NCBI RefSeq assembly: GCF_001315105.1 | Contig: NZ_BAZR01000002.1 | Location: 310,001-374,000 of the forward strand | DNA: 64,000 bases | Source: Paenibacillus sp. JCM 10914 | Lineage (GTDB): Bacteria; Bacillota; Bacilli; Paenibacillales; Paenibacillaceae | Direction of reading: 5' to 3' | Part shown: positions 1 through 8,213 of the stretch, in pieces | Numbering within the stretch: the first letter of the stretch is position 1 | Layout of the letters: every line of letters starts with the position of its first letter | Position numbers and translations under genes: made by a program | The notes under the pieces: generated by a model | Database searches by the model: none | The model's input: only the letters and a program-made list of their open reading frames with translations | What the model was told of the DNA's origin: nothing

Positions 1-1
1 G

Positions 2-1629
2 TCCAAGGTATACGGATATGCCAGGTCCATCACGCGGGAGTCTTACATGGCGGAGGACATCGTACAGGATGCCCTGGTACGCGCATTTATGCATCTCGGT
101 AAATTGGTGGATGTCCAGCGCTTTCTGCCTTGGGTGCACCGGATTGTCCGTAATCAGGCGTACACTCGTCTGAAGGGAAAGACTTCTGGAAAAGAGCTTA
201 CTTTCACGGATCTTGAAGGGGCTGGCCCAAGCGATGGTACCGACAACCAGCAATGGAATGACCTTGACAGCATACTCCGCAGGTTAAACCGTTCTGCCAA
301 GGAGGCGACCGAAGCTTCAATGTGCCGGAGGAGCGACTTGTGCAGCAGGAGACGCTGCAAGTGATCACGGGAATTATTCAATGCCTGAAGCCGCGAGAAC
401 GCCTTGTTTTCGAATCCCATTTCTTCGACCAACTGTCGCCGCAGGAAATTGCAAAGCTGTTCAACCTCTCTTCCGCTAATGTGTATCAGATCATCTCGAG
501 GTCACGAAAAAAAGTGATTCAAGAGAAAATTCGCGTTACCGTTGACGCTTATATTAGAACGAGAAGGGATTGGGGAACGATGAACAAGCAACAATTGACG
601 TATGAAGGTGCATTAACCGATGCTAACAGTTGGACCTCTGCAGCTGATGCAGTGTATAAGATGCTGCATTTTACCGACCGCAAATTATCCATGCCGATGG
701 TGATGGGATTAACAGGCCATGCCTTTAGGATAAACATCATCGCGCCCAATGTGCACATTGCAGGACCAACCGCATACTCTTTTGGGAAGGTGATCTCCCG
801 GGGGCTCCATAATATCGGGTATGACTCCAAATATGTTGACGGCATGACATCAGAGATCGGTCCCAACACCAATCTGCTGGATCCATCCGTTATGGAAAAG
901 AGTGCTATGGACAAACGCAGCATACACCAAGAGTTGCCCAAGGCACTGGATCTGATCCACAGCTCATTGGATCGCGGTTATCCGGCACTGGCATGGGATA
1001 TATTCTTCCCTGAGTTTGGAACGGTGTATGGATATGACGACGATACGAGAACGTTATACGCGGAACAATGTGGAAGATTGGATACACTTCCCTATGAGAA
1101 TCTTGGCCGGAGTGTATTGGAAGAAATCTTTGTATTGATAATTGAAGGTTCCATTGAATTGACGTTAAAGCAACAGCTTCAACGTGCCCTTGAAACGGTT
1201 ATCGAACACTATGAGGGTATCGAGAATGCCGTTCCAACCGCCGTTATAGGATTAGCCGCCTATGATGCGTGGATGACATCACTGGAGGGTGGTGAGGTGG
1301 AGCCTAATGGACACGCCTACAGTATCGCTGTTCTGCGAGATGCTCGATTCCATGCATCCCAATTCTTCCAAGAATTGATTGCATCATGGCCGGATGACAG
1401 CGATGTACACCCACACTTGACTGATTTATTCGTAAAAGCCACAACGCTGTACAACGGCATGTATGACAAATTGAATGTTCTTCATCAAATGTTTCCCTTC
1501 CCGGATGGTGGAGAACCGAATGTAAAGGCTCAATCCGTAACAACTATCGCTTTAGTTCAGGAGATTAAGGCTTTGGAATATCAGGCCTTAGACGTGCTCA
1601 AAGAGATCTACAGAACATTAGATCTGTAA
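2..1629 (+). CDS. Sigma-70-family factor fused to a C39-like (BtrH_N-like) domain; 5' partial, frameshifted
   Basis: The frame is open from base 2, so the start lies left of the window. The first segment (2-364) encodes sigma region 2 (ITRESYMAEDIVQDALVRAF, then FLPWVHRIVRNQAYTRLKGK). The second (322-1629) encodes region 4 with its helix-turn-helix (LKPRERLVF, then LSPQEIAKLFNLSSANVYQI). The two are one frame apart; adding a C near 324 (CC to CCC) would join EASMC to PEERLVQQ. After about 60 residues of sigma region 4, the protein continues for about 350 residues into a domain with the motifs GLTGHAFRINI and PALAWDIFFPEFG followed by GYDDD, as in C39-peptidase-like/BtrH N-terminal proteins. 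I see no obvious catalytic Cys. Such sigma-C39-like fusions occur in Paenibacillus. An ATG at 580 could start the C-terminal part alone. Its target promoters and the role of the second domain are unknown. Confidence 0.7.
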
Positions 1630-1706
1630 AAAAACGGTGAAGACGTATTTACAACTTTGCGTGTTCTGTTCTAAAATGGCATTAAATTAATATCATACAA
1701 AAGCTT

Positions 1707-1758
1707 CCCCACTTTTTATTGTTTTCTGGTCTCCAAAACAATGAGAGGTGGGGTTTTT
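1707..1758 (+). terminator. Hairpin plus T-run between sigma gene and DMT exporter
   Basis: CCCCAC (1707-1712) pairs with GTGGGG (1748-1753), with an inner stem ATTGTTTT/AAAACAAT (1718-1725/1735-1742) and a following TTTTT. It lies 78 bases past the sigma-fusion stop and ends only about 22 bases before the next start. It could end the upstream transcript or act as an attenuator for the transporter gene. Confidence 0.7.
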
Positions 1759-1780
1759 GTCGTGTGGGGGTAGAGAAAAC

Positions 1781-2683
1781 TTGTTTCAATTACTAAAAAA
1801 TTCGTTGTATGTGTTTTTGGGAGCATGTTGTTTTGGGATCTTATCTACGGTGGTAAAGCTGGCCTATCGGGAAGGGTTCGTCTTTCAAGAGGTGATGATG
1901 AGCCAATTCGGTACAGGCTGGTTTATTCTGCTTGTCCTCATGCTGATCTTTGGCAGGCAGAAGATTACAGGCAAGCAGTTCATCCGTCTTGCTGGCGTCG
2001 GCGTATGCACATGCTTGACGGGCGTGACCTATTATCTGGCGTTGCAGAGCATTCCGGCATCGATCGCGGTTGTATTGTTATTTCAATTTACCTGGATCGG
2101 CGTCATAATCGAGGCCATCGTGAAACGGCAACGGCCGGATAAATCCACCGTCATCTCGGTTATCATCTTGTTCATTGGAACGATTATGGCCGGAGGAATC
2201 CTGGGTACAGGCGAGATTCAACTGAATTTGAAGGGAACTTTGCTGGGACTGGGAGCTGCACTGATGATGGCTTTGTTTGTATTTTTCAGTGGTCGGGTCG
2301 AGACGCAGATGTCACCAATCACCCGCAGCTTTTATACCTCAACGGGTGGTCTGATTCTGCTGACCATCTTGTTCACGCCGAAGGTGTATACGGAGGTATC
2401 TCTTTTTGACAATGGATTGTGGCTGTACGGCTTCATCTTGGGGGTATTCGGCGTTGTATTGCCTGTACTGTTGTTTGCTCTTGGCGCTCCTAAAATCAGC
2501 ACAGGGCTAGCTACCATTCTTGGGGCTGGAGAACTTCCGGTAGCCGTTACGGCTTCAGTGCTCCTCTTAAGCGAGCAGGTACATGCTATTCAGTGGTTTG
2601 GCGTCCTGATCATCCTGCTTGGGATTGCATATCCGCAGCTGGTGGCGCGGAAGCGGGTGGGGGCGTCAGTGGTACAGAGCTAA
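1781..2683 (+). CDS. EamA/DMT-family transporter
   Basis: A hydrophobic protein of about 300 residues with roughly ten membrane segments in two EamA-like halves, for example ACCFGILSTVVKLAYREG at the N-terminus and LATILGAGELPVAVTASVLL near the end. The family exports small metabolites or amino acids across the cytoplasmic membrane; no substrate can be read from the sequence. The frame is open from a GTG at 1748, but that codon lies inside the 3' arm of the preceding terminator hairpin. A TTG at 1781, preceded by GGGGGTAG at a workable distance, is a better start and leaves a normal first membrane helix (FQLLKNSLYVFLG). It stands alone between a terminator and a 337-base gap, so the context gives no pathway. 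Confidence 0.8.
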   Translation: MFQLLKNSLYVFLGACCFGILSTVVKLAYREGFVFQEVMMSQFGTGWFILLVLMLIFGRQKITGKQFIRLAGVGVCTCLTGVTYYLALQSIPASIAVVLLFQFTWIGVIIEAIVKRQRPDKSTVISVIILFIGTIMAGGILGTGEIQLNLKGTLLGLGAALMMALFVFFSGRVETQMSPITRSFYTSTGGLILLTILFTPKVYTEVSLFDNGLWLYGFILGVFGVVLPVLLFALGAPKISTGLATILGAGELPVAVTASVLLLSEQVHAIQWFGVLIILLGIAYPQLVARKRVGASVVQS

Positions 2684-3020
2684 GAGCAGGGATTAGATAG
2701 GTTTGTGAATGAATATGCCGTTCACAAAGTAATGTTCGACTTGATGTAATTCTCCTCGGCCAGAAACTGAAAGTAGAGCATCCGCACGGTGTAGCAGAGA
2801 GGGCGAATCGATTCCGGACAAGCGGTAGCGGTCGTCTAAAAGCTTTCCACAAAGAAAGCTACTTCGAAAGCATATGCTTTGCTCTCACATTTCATCCTTG
2901 CCTAGAACCATTCCAAGAAATGTGAGAGCAACAGCAGGGGAGGAACGATTCGTACGCGGAGCGTCGCCCAGCAGCAAAAGGGTATTTCGCAAGATCTCCC
3001 CATAGGCAAGCCTCAATGCA
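2684..3020. other. Non-coding gap with a 15-bp inverted repeat
   Basis: No supported gene is present: all frames are cut by stops. The only clear structure is the inverted repeat at 2879-2931. The gap separates the DMT gene from the 3' end of loaP, and no standard terminator for either gene was found. Confidence 0.5.
2879..2931. repeat. Perfect 15-bp inverted repeat, 23-base loop
   Basis: TTGCTCTCACATTTC (2879-2893) and GAAATGTGAGAGCAA (2917-2931) are perfectly complementary. No T-run follows on either strand, so it is not a standard intrinsic terminator. It could be a transcript 3'-end structure for loaP or the remnant of a small mobile element. Confidence 0.7.
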
Positions 3021-3596
3021 TCACTCCAAGATCTCAATTCCAAAGTCGACCAACTGTTCTCTCCCCATAATATTCATGAGCACTTTGGCTCGCTTTTTAT
3101 GTTTATCGACCTTTTTGATCAGGCTTTCCATACCTTTCAACGGACCCGATTGGACGATAACATGGGAATCTTGGAAATAGACCTGGGAATATTCGATAAC
3201 TTCATTTTCGTTGATCAGCTTCAGAACGACATGCATCTCTTCGCTGGGGATTTCCTTGAAGAAGTGTGATTCTTCTGGTCTTTCAGATGTAACGCTAAGC
3301 ACTTGAGCATCCGGGAGAATTGATTTTTTATCCTTGTTATTCAGATAATTTAGTGTGTTGTAAATAAAAGGATTTTCCTTTAATGTATAATATATGGAAA
3401 AACTCATCTTCGTTTCGACAAACACGTATCCGGGAAAGAGCGTTTTTATGACAGGCTGTACGTTACGGTCCTTTTTCTCCGGTACTTTTCTTTTAGGAAT
3501 CACACTATGCAGCAAGTTGTTATCGAATCTGGTATCAAGCCATCGTTTGATGGAAGATTCGTATCCGGTCTTCACAAATAAAGCATACCATGACAT
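3021..3596 (-). CDS. loaP: NusG-family processive antiterminator, LoaP type
   Basis: A protein of 191 residues with the NusG N-terminal (NGN) domain: MSWYALFVKTGYE at the start and TLFPGYVFVE near residue 50. A C-terminal KOW domain follows (VIVQSGPLKGMESLIKKVD, near residues 145-165). LoaP proteins are NusG paralogs that let RNA polymerase read through terminators in long biosynthetic operons, as known for the difficidin and macrolactin operons of Bacillus velezensis. The start ATG is preceded by GGGAGG seven bases upstream. The gene is transcribed away from the PKS, sharing an AT-rich 371-base intergenic region with it. The leader in front of the phosphopantetheinyl transferase carries a hairpin and a terminator, the arrangement expected of a LoaP target. 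The LoaP assignment rather than core NusG rests on context and sequence divergence. Confidence 0.85.
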   Translation of the reverse strand: MSWYALFVKTGYESSIKRWLDTRFDNNLLHSVIPKRKVPEKKDRNVQPVIKTLFPGYVFVETKMSFSIYYTLKENPFIYNTLNYLNNKDKKSILPDAQVLSVTSERPEESHFFKEIPSEEMHVVLKLINENEVIEYSQVYFQDSHVIVQSGPLKGMESLIKKVDKHKKRAKVLMNIMGREQLVDFGIEILE

Positions 3597-3712
3597 AAGT
3601 AATCCTCCCTTCTTATTAGATGATGAAGATCATATCAAATAATTCAAGAAAAAAATGTCGAAATAAGGAATTAAAACAAAAAATAAACTGCTAATCATAT
3701 AAAGACTAATAG

Positions 3713-3741
3713 TTTACAAATAAATTATTATATAATAATAT
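3713..3741 (+). promoter_or_regulatory. Candidate promoter of the PKS operon
   Basis: TTTACA (3713-3718) is followed, 17 bases on, by TAATAT (3736-3741) in a very AT-rich stretch. A perfect TATAAT also occurs at 3731-3736 but has no good -35 partner at normal spacing. Either would put the RNA start just before the leader hairpin at 3773. The match is weak and the region must also hold the divergent loaP promoter. Confidence 0.3.
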
Positions 3742-3772
3742 ATTGGTAATGAATGACTTAATTTAACAACAA

Positions 3773-3818
3773 CTTAAACGGACTTAATCGACGTTTCGGC
3801 GCGTTAAGAGTATTTAAG
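3773..3818 (+). promoter_or_regulatory. Two-tier leader hairpin, candidate LoaP recognition element
   Basis: The outer stem is CTTAAA (3773-3778) with TTTAAG (3813-3818). A short internal loop follows, then an inner stem CTTAATCG (3783-3790) with CGCGTTAAG (3800-3808) that includes a G-T pair and one bulged base, and a terminal loop of about nine bases. In known LoaP-controlled operons the protein needs an RNA hairpin in the leader upstream of the terminator. Position and shape fit that role; sequence similarity to the known element was not tested. Confidence 0.5.
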
Positions 3819-3847
3819 GGCCATACACATACACGTGATTAGTGTTA

Positions 3848-3897
3848 ATGCTTACGAAGTCTCCTGCAATTTGGGGGAGGGCCTCGTAGGCATTTTT
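3848..3897 (+). terminator. Leader intrinsic terminator before the PKS operon
   Basis: ATGCTTACGA (3848-3857) pairs with TCGTAGGCAT (3883-3892, one G-T pair). The stem is extended inward by CTCC with GGAG and is followed by TTTTT. It lies 70 bases upstream of the first gene, in the sense direction, so it would stop the operon transcript unless antiterminated. A divergent LoaP gene next door makes conditional read-through the likely purpose. Confidence 0.8.
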
Positions 3898-3967
3898 ATG
3901 TTCTTTTTTGGAAAACCGATGCACAAGTTCCACTTTAATCTGTATCAAGGGGGCCTCCTGAAGAGGG

Positions 3968-4717
3968 ATGACAAATTCATGCTGGGAAGTGATGGTTGAA
4001 CATGTAATGTCCGATGAAGGAACGAGTCTGAACGCGGCAAGTTTATGCCTCTTTTCTTGTACTGAAGAGGAACAGCTACTGAAGACGACAGAGCTTCTTC
4101 ATCATGAAGAATGGAAATATTATCGCTCTCTCCAGTTTGAACGAAGGATCAGAAGTTATCTGGCAGGCAGGTATGCGGCTAAAAAAGCGATTAGCATGTA
4201 CTTAAAGGAGGATGATCTGAGCCAAATTCGTATTGAACGGGGCGTTTTTAACCAGCCCCTCGTGGTTCATGCACAGAATGTACAAGTTAGCATAACGCAT
4301 TCTGGCCATCTAGCCGCCGCGGTCGCATTCTCGGAGAAGTTCCCCATGGGAATCGATATCGAGCAGATTTGTGAGGGCAACCGGGATGTTCTACATAACC
4401 AAATAACAGCCAAAGAATTAAACCTGATTCAATCCCTGCCATATTCTGAGGACCAATTGCTGACATTGGTCTGGACGGCTAAAGAAGCACTGTCCAAAGT
4501 GTTGAAAACGGGTTTATCCACGCCATTTGGCATATTTGAATTGCAGCAAATCAACGTCAAGAATGATGTTTTTGTGAGTTGTTATGAAAATTTCTATCAA
4601 TACGAAACGGTTTCTTTCATGCTAGATTCCTTTGTCTGTTCAATTACGTATCCGAAGGGGATGGGGCCCAATATTGAGGCGATCAAAAAAGGATTAGACA
4701 TACCGATACGAATCTAA
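3968..4717 (+). CDS. Sfp-type 4'-phosphopantetheinyl transferase
   Basis: It transfers phosphopantetheine from CoA to the active serine of carrier proteins, turning the PKS ACPs from apo to holo form. The 249-residue length fits the Sfp class. Visible motifs are VSITHSG (about residue 107), the Mg-binding GIDIEQ (about residue 128) and WTAKEALSKVL (about residue 169), all standard for the family. It is the first gene of the operon, 21 bases before the AT-ER gene, so it probably serves this assembly line. The ATG at 3968 has GAAGAGGG directly before it and AAGGGGG 14 bases upstream. An in-frame ATG at 3992, preceded by GGGAAG, is an alternative start. The segment AGGGGGCCTCCT just upstream is nearly self-complementary and could hide the ribosome site. 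Confidence 0.92.
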   Translation: MTNSCWEVMVEHVMSDEGTSLNAASLCLFSCTEEEQLLKTTELLHHEEWKYYRSLQFERRIRSYLAGRYAAKKAISMYLKEDDLSQIRIERGVFNQPLVVHAQNVQVSITHSGHLAAAVAFSEKFPMGIDIEQICEGNRDVLHNQITAKELNLIQSLPYSEDQLLTLVWTAKEALSKVLKTGLSTPFGIFELQQINVKNDVFVSCYENFYQYETVSFMLDSFVCSITYPKGMGPNIEAIKKGLDIPIRI

Positions 4718-4738
4718 TTGGGAGGATGGTAGAGACTT

Positions 4739-7153
4739 ATGCTGGCTTATGTATTTCCGGGACAGGGTGCCCAGAAAAAAGGAATGGGCGAAGGGCTTTT
4801 TGATGAGTTTGAGGATTTGACTGCGCAAGCGGATAGTATTCTGGGATATTCGATTAAGAGGCTCTGTTTGGAAGATCAGGATTCCGAGCTGAATAAGACG
4901 CAATTTACCCAACCCGCATTATACACCGTTAGTGCATTAAGCTACTTTAAGAGGATCAAAGATTCGGGGAGCAGCGTCGACTTTGTTGCCGGACATAGTC
5001 TGGGGGAATACAACGCCCTGTTGGCAGCAGGCGCTTTTGACTTTGCGACAGGATTGAAGCTTGTGCAAAAAAGAGGTGAATTGATGAGCCGGGCTGCAGG
5101 CGGCGGGATGGCAGCAGTTATCGGACTAAACGAGGATAAACTGACAGCGGTGCTGCAGGAGCATAAGCTGGATGGCATTGACATTGCCAATCTGAACAGC
5201 CCCCATCAAATCGTGATTTCCGGCGCTAAAGCGGACATGGATCATGCCATGAAAGTTATCGAGTTCCACAAAGACGTGACGATGTGCATTCCCTTGCGAA
5301 CGAGCGGAGCTTTTCATTCCCGGCATATGGAGGATGCAGCGAGGGAATATGATGCTTTCCTGGAAAGCTTTACGTTTAACGCATTGCGTATTCCGGTCAT
5401 TTCCAATGTGCATGCCAGACGATATCGACCAACGGATGTTAAACGTAATCTGGTCCAGCAGATTACCAGTTCCGTTAAATGGACGGAGAGCATCCGCTAT
5501 TTAATGGGGCTTGGCGTACAAGAATATGAAGAGATTGGACCCGGGAGGGTTCTGACGGATCTAATAACCAGAATCAGGTCAGAGGCAAGCGCGCTGGTCG
5601 TCAATGAGCCTGAAATAGTTGAGGAATTCGCAACTGAAAGCCTGGATGAAGAATGTATCGAAAGTGGCGTGGAGTTACCGTTGGTATTGGAGTCAACGAC
5701 TGTGGAAGCATCAAGGGTGGAACCGGCGGCTGCGGAACCATCAGCAGAATATAATATTCTTCCTTCATCACTGGGAAGCGCCGACTTCAAGCGGGACTAT
5801 AATCTGAAATACGCCTATATGACCGGCGCTATGTACCGCGGCATTGCCTCCAAGGAAATGGTTGTAAGAATGGGAAAGGCAGGAATGATGGGTTTCTTCG
5901 GTGCCGGTGGCTTGAAATTACCGCAGATTGCGGATGCAATTCTATACATACAGCAAGAACTTTCGCAAGGCCAATCCTACGGCATGAACTTGGTGCACAA
6001 TCCTACTGAACCTGAGGTTGAGGAACAAACCGTGGATCTTTTTCTGCGGAGCGGCGTGAAGGTTATGGAAGCGGCAGCTTTCATGAATATTACGCCAGCA
6101 TTGGTTAAATATCGTGCCAAGGGCTTGACACGCGATGAATACGGAAGGGTTGTTTCTTCAAAGAAAATCATTGCCAAGGTGTCGCGGCCGGAAGTTGCGG
6201 AAGTGTTTCTAAGTCCTGCACCTGAGCGGATCATTACCAAGCTGTTGGAGGACAACAAAATCACCCCGGACGAGGCTCTAATGCTTAGGGAAATTCCGGT
6301 TGCCGATGATATTTGTGCCGAGGCGGATTCCGGTGGCCATACGGACGGGGCCGTGGCGTATGCGTTAATGCCGGCCATGATTAAATTGCGGGATGAAATG
6401 ATGGATAAGTATCGATACCACAAAAAAATCAGGATCGGAGCTGCCGGTGGAATCGGTACGCCAGATGCAATATCGGCAGCTTTTACATTAGGGGCTGACT
6501 TTATCGTCACCGGTTCAATCAATCAATGCACGGTGGAGGCCGGAACCAGCGACGAAGCCAAGGATCTGCTGCAGCAAATGAACGTTCAGGATACGGAATA
6601 CGCGCCTGCCGGAGATATGTTTGAGATGGGGGCGAGGGTGCAGGTGCTGAAAAAGGGACTTTTTTTCCCAGCGCGCTCCAATAAATTATACGACTTATAC
6701 CGTCAGTACAACTCCATTGATGAGATAGACGAGAAGACCAAGGCGCAGATACAAGACAAGTACTTCAAGCGCAGTTTTGAGAGCGTATATGATACGGTCA
6801 GAACGCGCTATCCACAAATTGTCGAGAAAGCAGAACGGAATCCGAAATATAAAATGGCCATGATATTCAGATGGTATTTCAGTTATAGTACACGCTTGGC
6901 ATTACAGGGCGACCAAGAAAATAAAGTCGATTATCAAATTCATTGCGGACCGGCTTTAGGTGCGTTTAATCAATGGGTTAAAGGAACTCAGCTTGAGCCG
7001 TGGCGGAACCGCCATGTGGATGAGATTGCAGAGAAACTGATGGTGGAAACGGCGGCTCTGCTGGACCGGAGATATAAGAGCTTCTGCATGCTTTCAGAGG
7101 CGAATGGCGCAGCGGGTCATCATGACAGTCGAATCACTCAAGCGGTTTATTAA
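4739..7153 (+). CDS. Trans-acting malonyl-CoA acyltransferase fused to PfaD-type enoylreductase
   Basis: The AT half (residues 1-300) starts with YVFPGQGAQ and has the nucleophile motif GHSLGEY with Ser87. The RGELM arginine that binds the malonyl carboxylate is present, as is the downstream histidine motif AFHSRHM. It is therefore the likely supplier of malonyl units to all ACPs, none of which has an AT in cis. A low-complexity acidic/alanine linker (about 300-340) leads to an FMN-dependent enoylreductase of the PfaD/nitronate-monooxygenase-like type (340-804), with [19 protein letters not shown] and, later, [26 protein letters not shown] fusions of this kind (PksE/BaeE type) are typical of trans-AT clusters. 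Since no module has its own ER, any double-bond reduction must come from this protein. The gene is intact and lies 19 bases before the PKS. Confidence 0.93.
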   Translation: MLAYVFPGQGAQKKGMGEGLFDEFEDLTAQADSILGYSIKRLCLEDQDSELNKTQFTQPALYTVSALSYFKRIKDSGSSVDFVAGHSLGEYNALLAAGAFDFATGLKLVQKRGELMSRAAGGGMAAVIGLNEDKLTAVLQEHKLDGIDIANLNSPHQIVISGAKADMDHAMKVIEFHKDVTMCIPLRTSGAFHSRHMEDAAREYDAFLESFTFNALRIPVISNVHARRYRPTDVKRNLVQQITSSVKWTESIRYLMGLGVQEYEEIGPGRVLTDLITRIRSEASALVVNEPEIVEEFATESLDEECIESGVELPLVLESTTVEASRVEPAAAEPSAEYNILPSSLGSADFKRDYNLKYAYMTGAMYRGIASKEMVVRMGKAGMMGFFGAGGLKLPQIADAILYIQQELSQGQSYGMNLVHNPTEPEVEEQTVDLFLRSGVKVMEAAAFMNITPALVKYRAKGLTRDEYGRVVSSKKIIAKVSRPEVAEVFLSPAPERIITKLLEDNKITPDEALMLREIPVADDICAEADSGGHTDGAVAYALMPAMIKLRDEMMDKYRYHKKIRIGAAGGIGTPDAISAAFTLGADFIVTGSINQCTVEAGTSDEAKDLLQQMNVQDTEYAPAGDMFEMGARVQVLKKGLFFPARSNKLYDLYRQYNSIDEIDEKTKAQIQDKYFKRSFESVYDTVRTRYPQIVEKAERNPKYKMAMIFRWYFSYSTRLALQGDQENKVDYQIHCGPALGAFNQWVKGTQLEPWRNRHVDEIAEKLMVETAALLDRRYKSFCMLSEANGAAGHHDSRITQAVY

Positions 7154-7172
7154 AAGTGAGGTGTACCTATAA

Positions 7173-8213
7173 ATGAAGAACGAGATCGCGATTATTGGTA
7201 TAGCTTGCCGGTTTCCGGGAGCACAGAACTATGAAGAATTCTGGGATAATCTAAAAGATGGCCGTTCGAGCATTCAGGAGATTCCGAAGGAGCGCTGGGA
7301 TTGGCAGGAATATTGGGGCGACCCACAGACTAAGAACAAGAGCAACAGCAAGTGGGGCGGTTTTATTCAAGACGCGGACGCTTTTGACCCGGGCTTTTTT
7401 GGTCTCTCGGCTAGGGAAGTGGAGGCGACCGATCCCCAGCAGCGGATCATGCTGGAATTATCGTGGTCTTGCCTAGAGGATGCCGGAATTCGCCCATCCG
7501 AACTATCAGGGGACAAGATCGGCGTTTATATGGGGGTCTTTAATTTTGATTACAAAGGATTGCAGGAGCAAAGCGATCAGGTTATTGAAACCTATCATTC
7601 CATAGGCACGGCTTCGGCCGTCATCGCGAATCGGATCTCGCATTATTTTAACTTGAAGGGTCCGAGTTTTCCGATCGACACCGCTTGCTCAAGCTCTTTC
7701 AACGCGATCCATTCCGCAGCCCAGTCCATCCTGCTCGGAGAGAGCAACATGGCGCTTGTAGGTGGCATCAGCCTTATCCTCACGCCTTCCCGCCATATTT
7801 CCTTCTCTAAGGCCGGCATGCTGTCTCCAACCGGTTCGTGTAAAACATTCGACGACAGTGCTGACGGCTATGTGCGCAGTGAAGGTGCAGGCGTCGTGCT
7901 GCTTAAGCCGCTTGAGAAGGCGCTGGAAGACGGGGACTCCATCTATGGCGTCCTGAAGGGAACGGCCGTTAACCATAATGGCAAGACGCATACGCTCACC
8001 TATCCCAATCCGGAAGCACAGGCTGATGTCATAGCCGAAGCCCATCGGAAAGCCGGTATACCCGTGGAGAGCATCAGTTACATAGAGGCTCATGGGACCG
8101 GCACGCCGAAGGGAGATCCCATGGAGTTTCAAGGGCTTGTGAAAGCTTTTCAATTACTCAGTCCGGAAGACTCCGACAAGCTGAACCATAATTACTGCGG
8201 CCTGGCTCAGTGA
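7173..8213 (+). CDS. Trans-AT PKS, segment 1: most of KS1
   Basis: This starts the modular PKS. The ATG at 7173 follows GTGAGGTG by about ten bases and the protein begins at once with a ketosynthase (KNEIAIIGIACRFPG), with no loading domain, GNAT, ligase or ACP in front. The active-site Cys is in DTACSSSF (Cys codon about 7686) and the first histidine in EAHGTGT (about 8090). The frame ends within KS1 at LNHNYCGLAQ. Restoring one G at 8204-8205 (GG to GGG) gives GLGSVKTNIGH, so the real protein runs on into the next segment. KS1 must receive the starter acyl group from a source not visible here. It has Cys, not the Gln of a decarboxylating KSQ. Confidence 0.9.
   Translation: MKNEIAIIGIACRFPGAQNYEEFWDNLKDGRSSIQEIPKERWDWQEYWGDPQTKNKSNSKWGGFIQDADAFDPGFFGLSAREVEATDPQQRIMLELSWSCLEDAGIRPSELSGDKIGVYMGVFNFDYKGLQEQSDQVIETYHSIGTASAVIANRISHYFNLKGPSFPIDTACSSSFNAIHSAAQSILLGESNMALVGGISLILTPSRHISFSKAGMLSPTGSCKTFDDSADGYVRSEGAGVVLLKPLEKALEDGDSIYGVLKGTAVNHNGKTHTLTYPNPEAQADVIAEAHRKAGIPVESISYIEAHGTGTPKGDPMEFQGLVKAFQLLSPEDSDKLNHNYCGLAQ

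Noticed and set aside
3394..3642. Plus-strand frame of 82 codons near the loaP start
   Set aside because: It overlaps the well-supported loaP gene on the opposite strand and has no domain.
7677..7700. KS1 as a decarboxylating loading KSQ
   Set aside because: The active site reads DTACSSS with Cys, not Gln.
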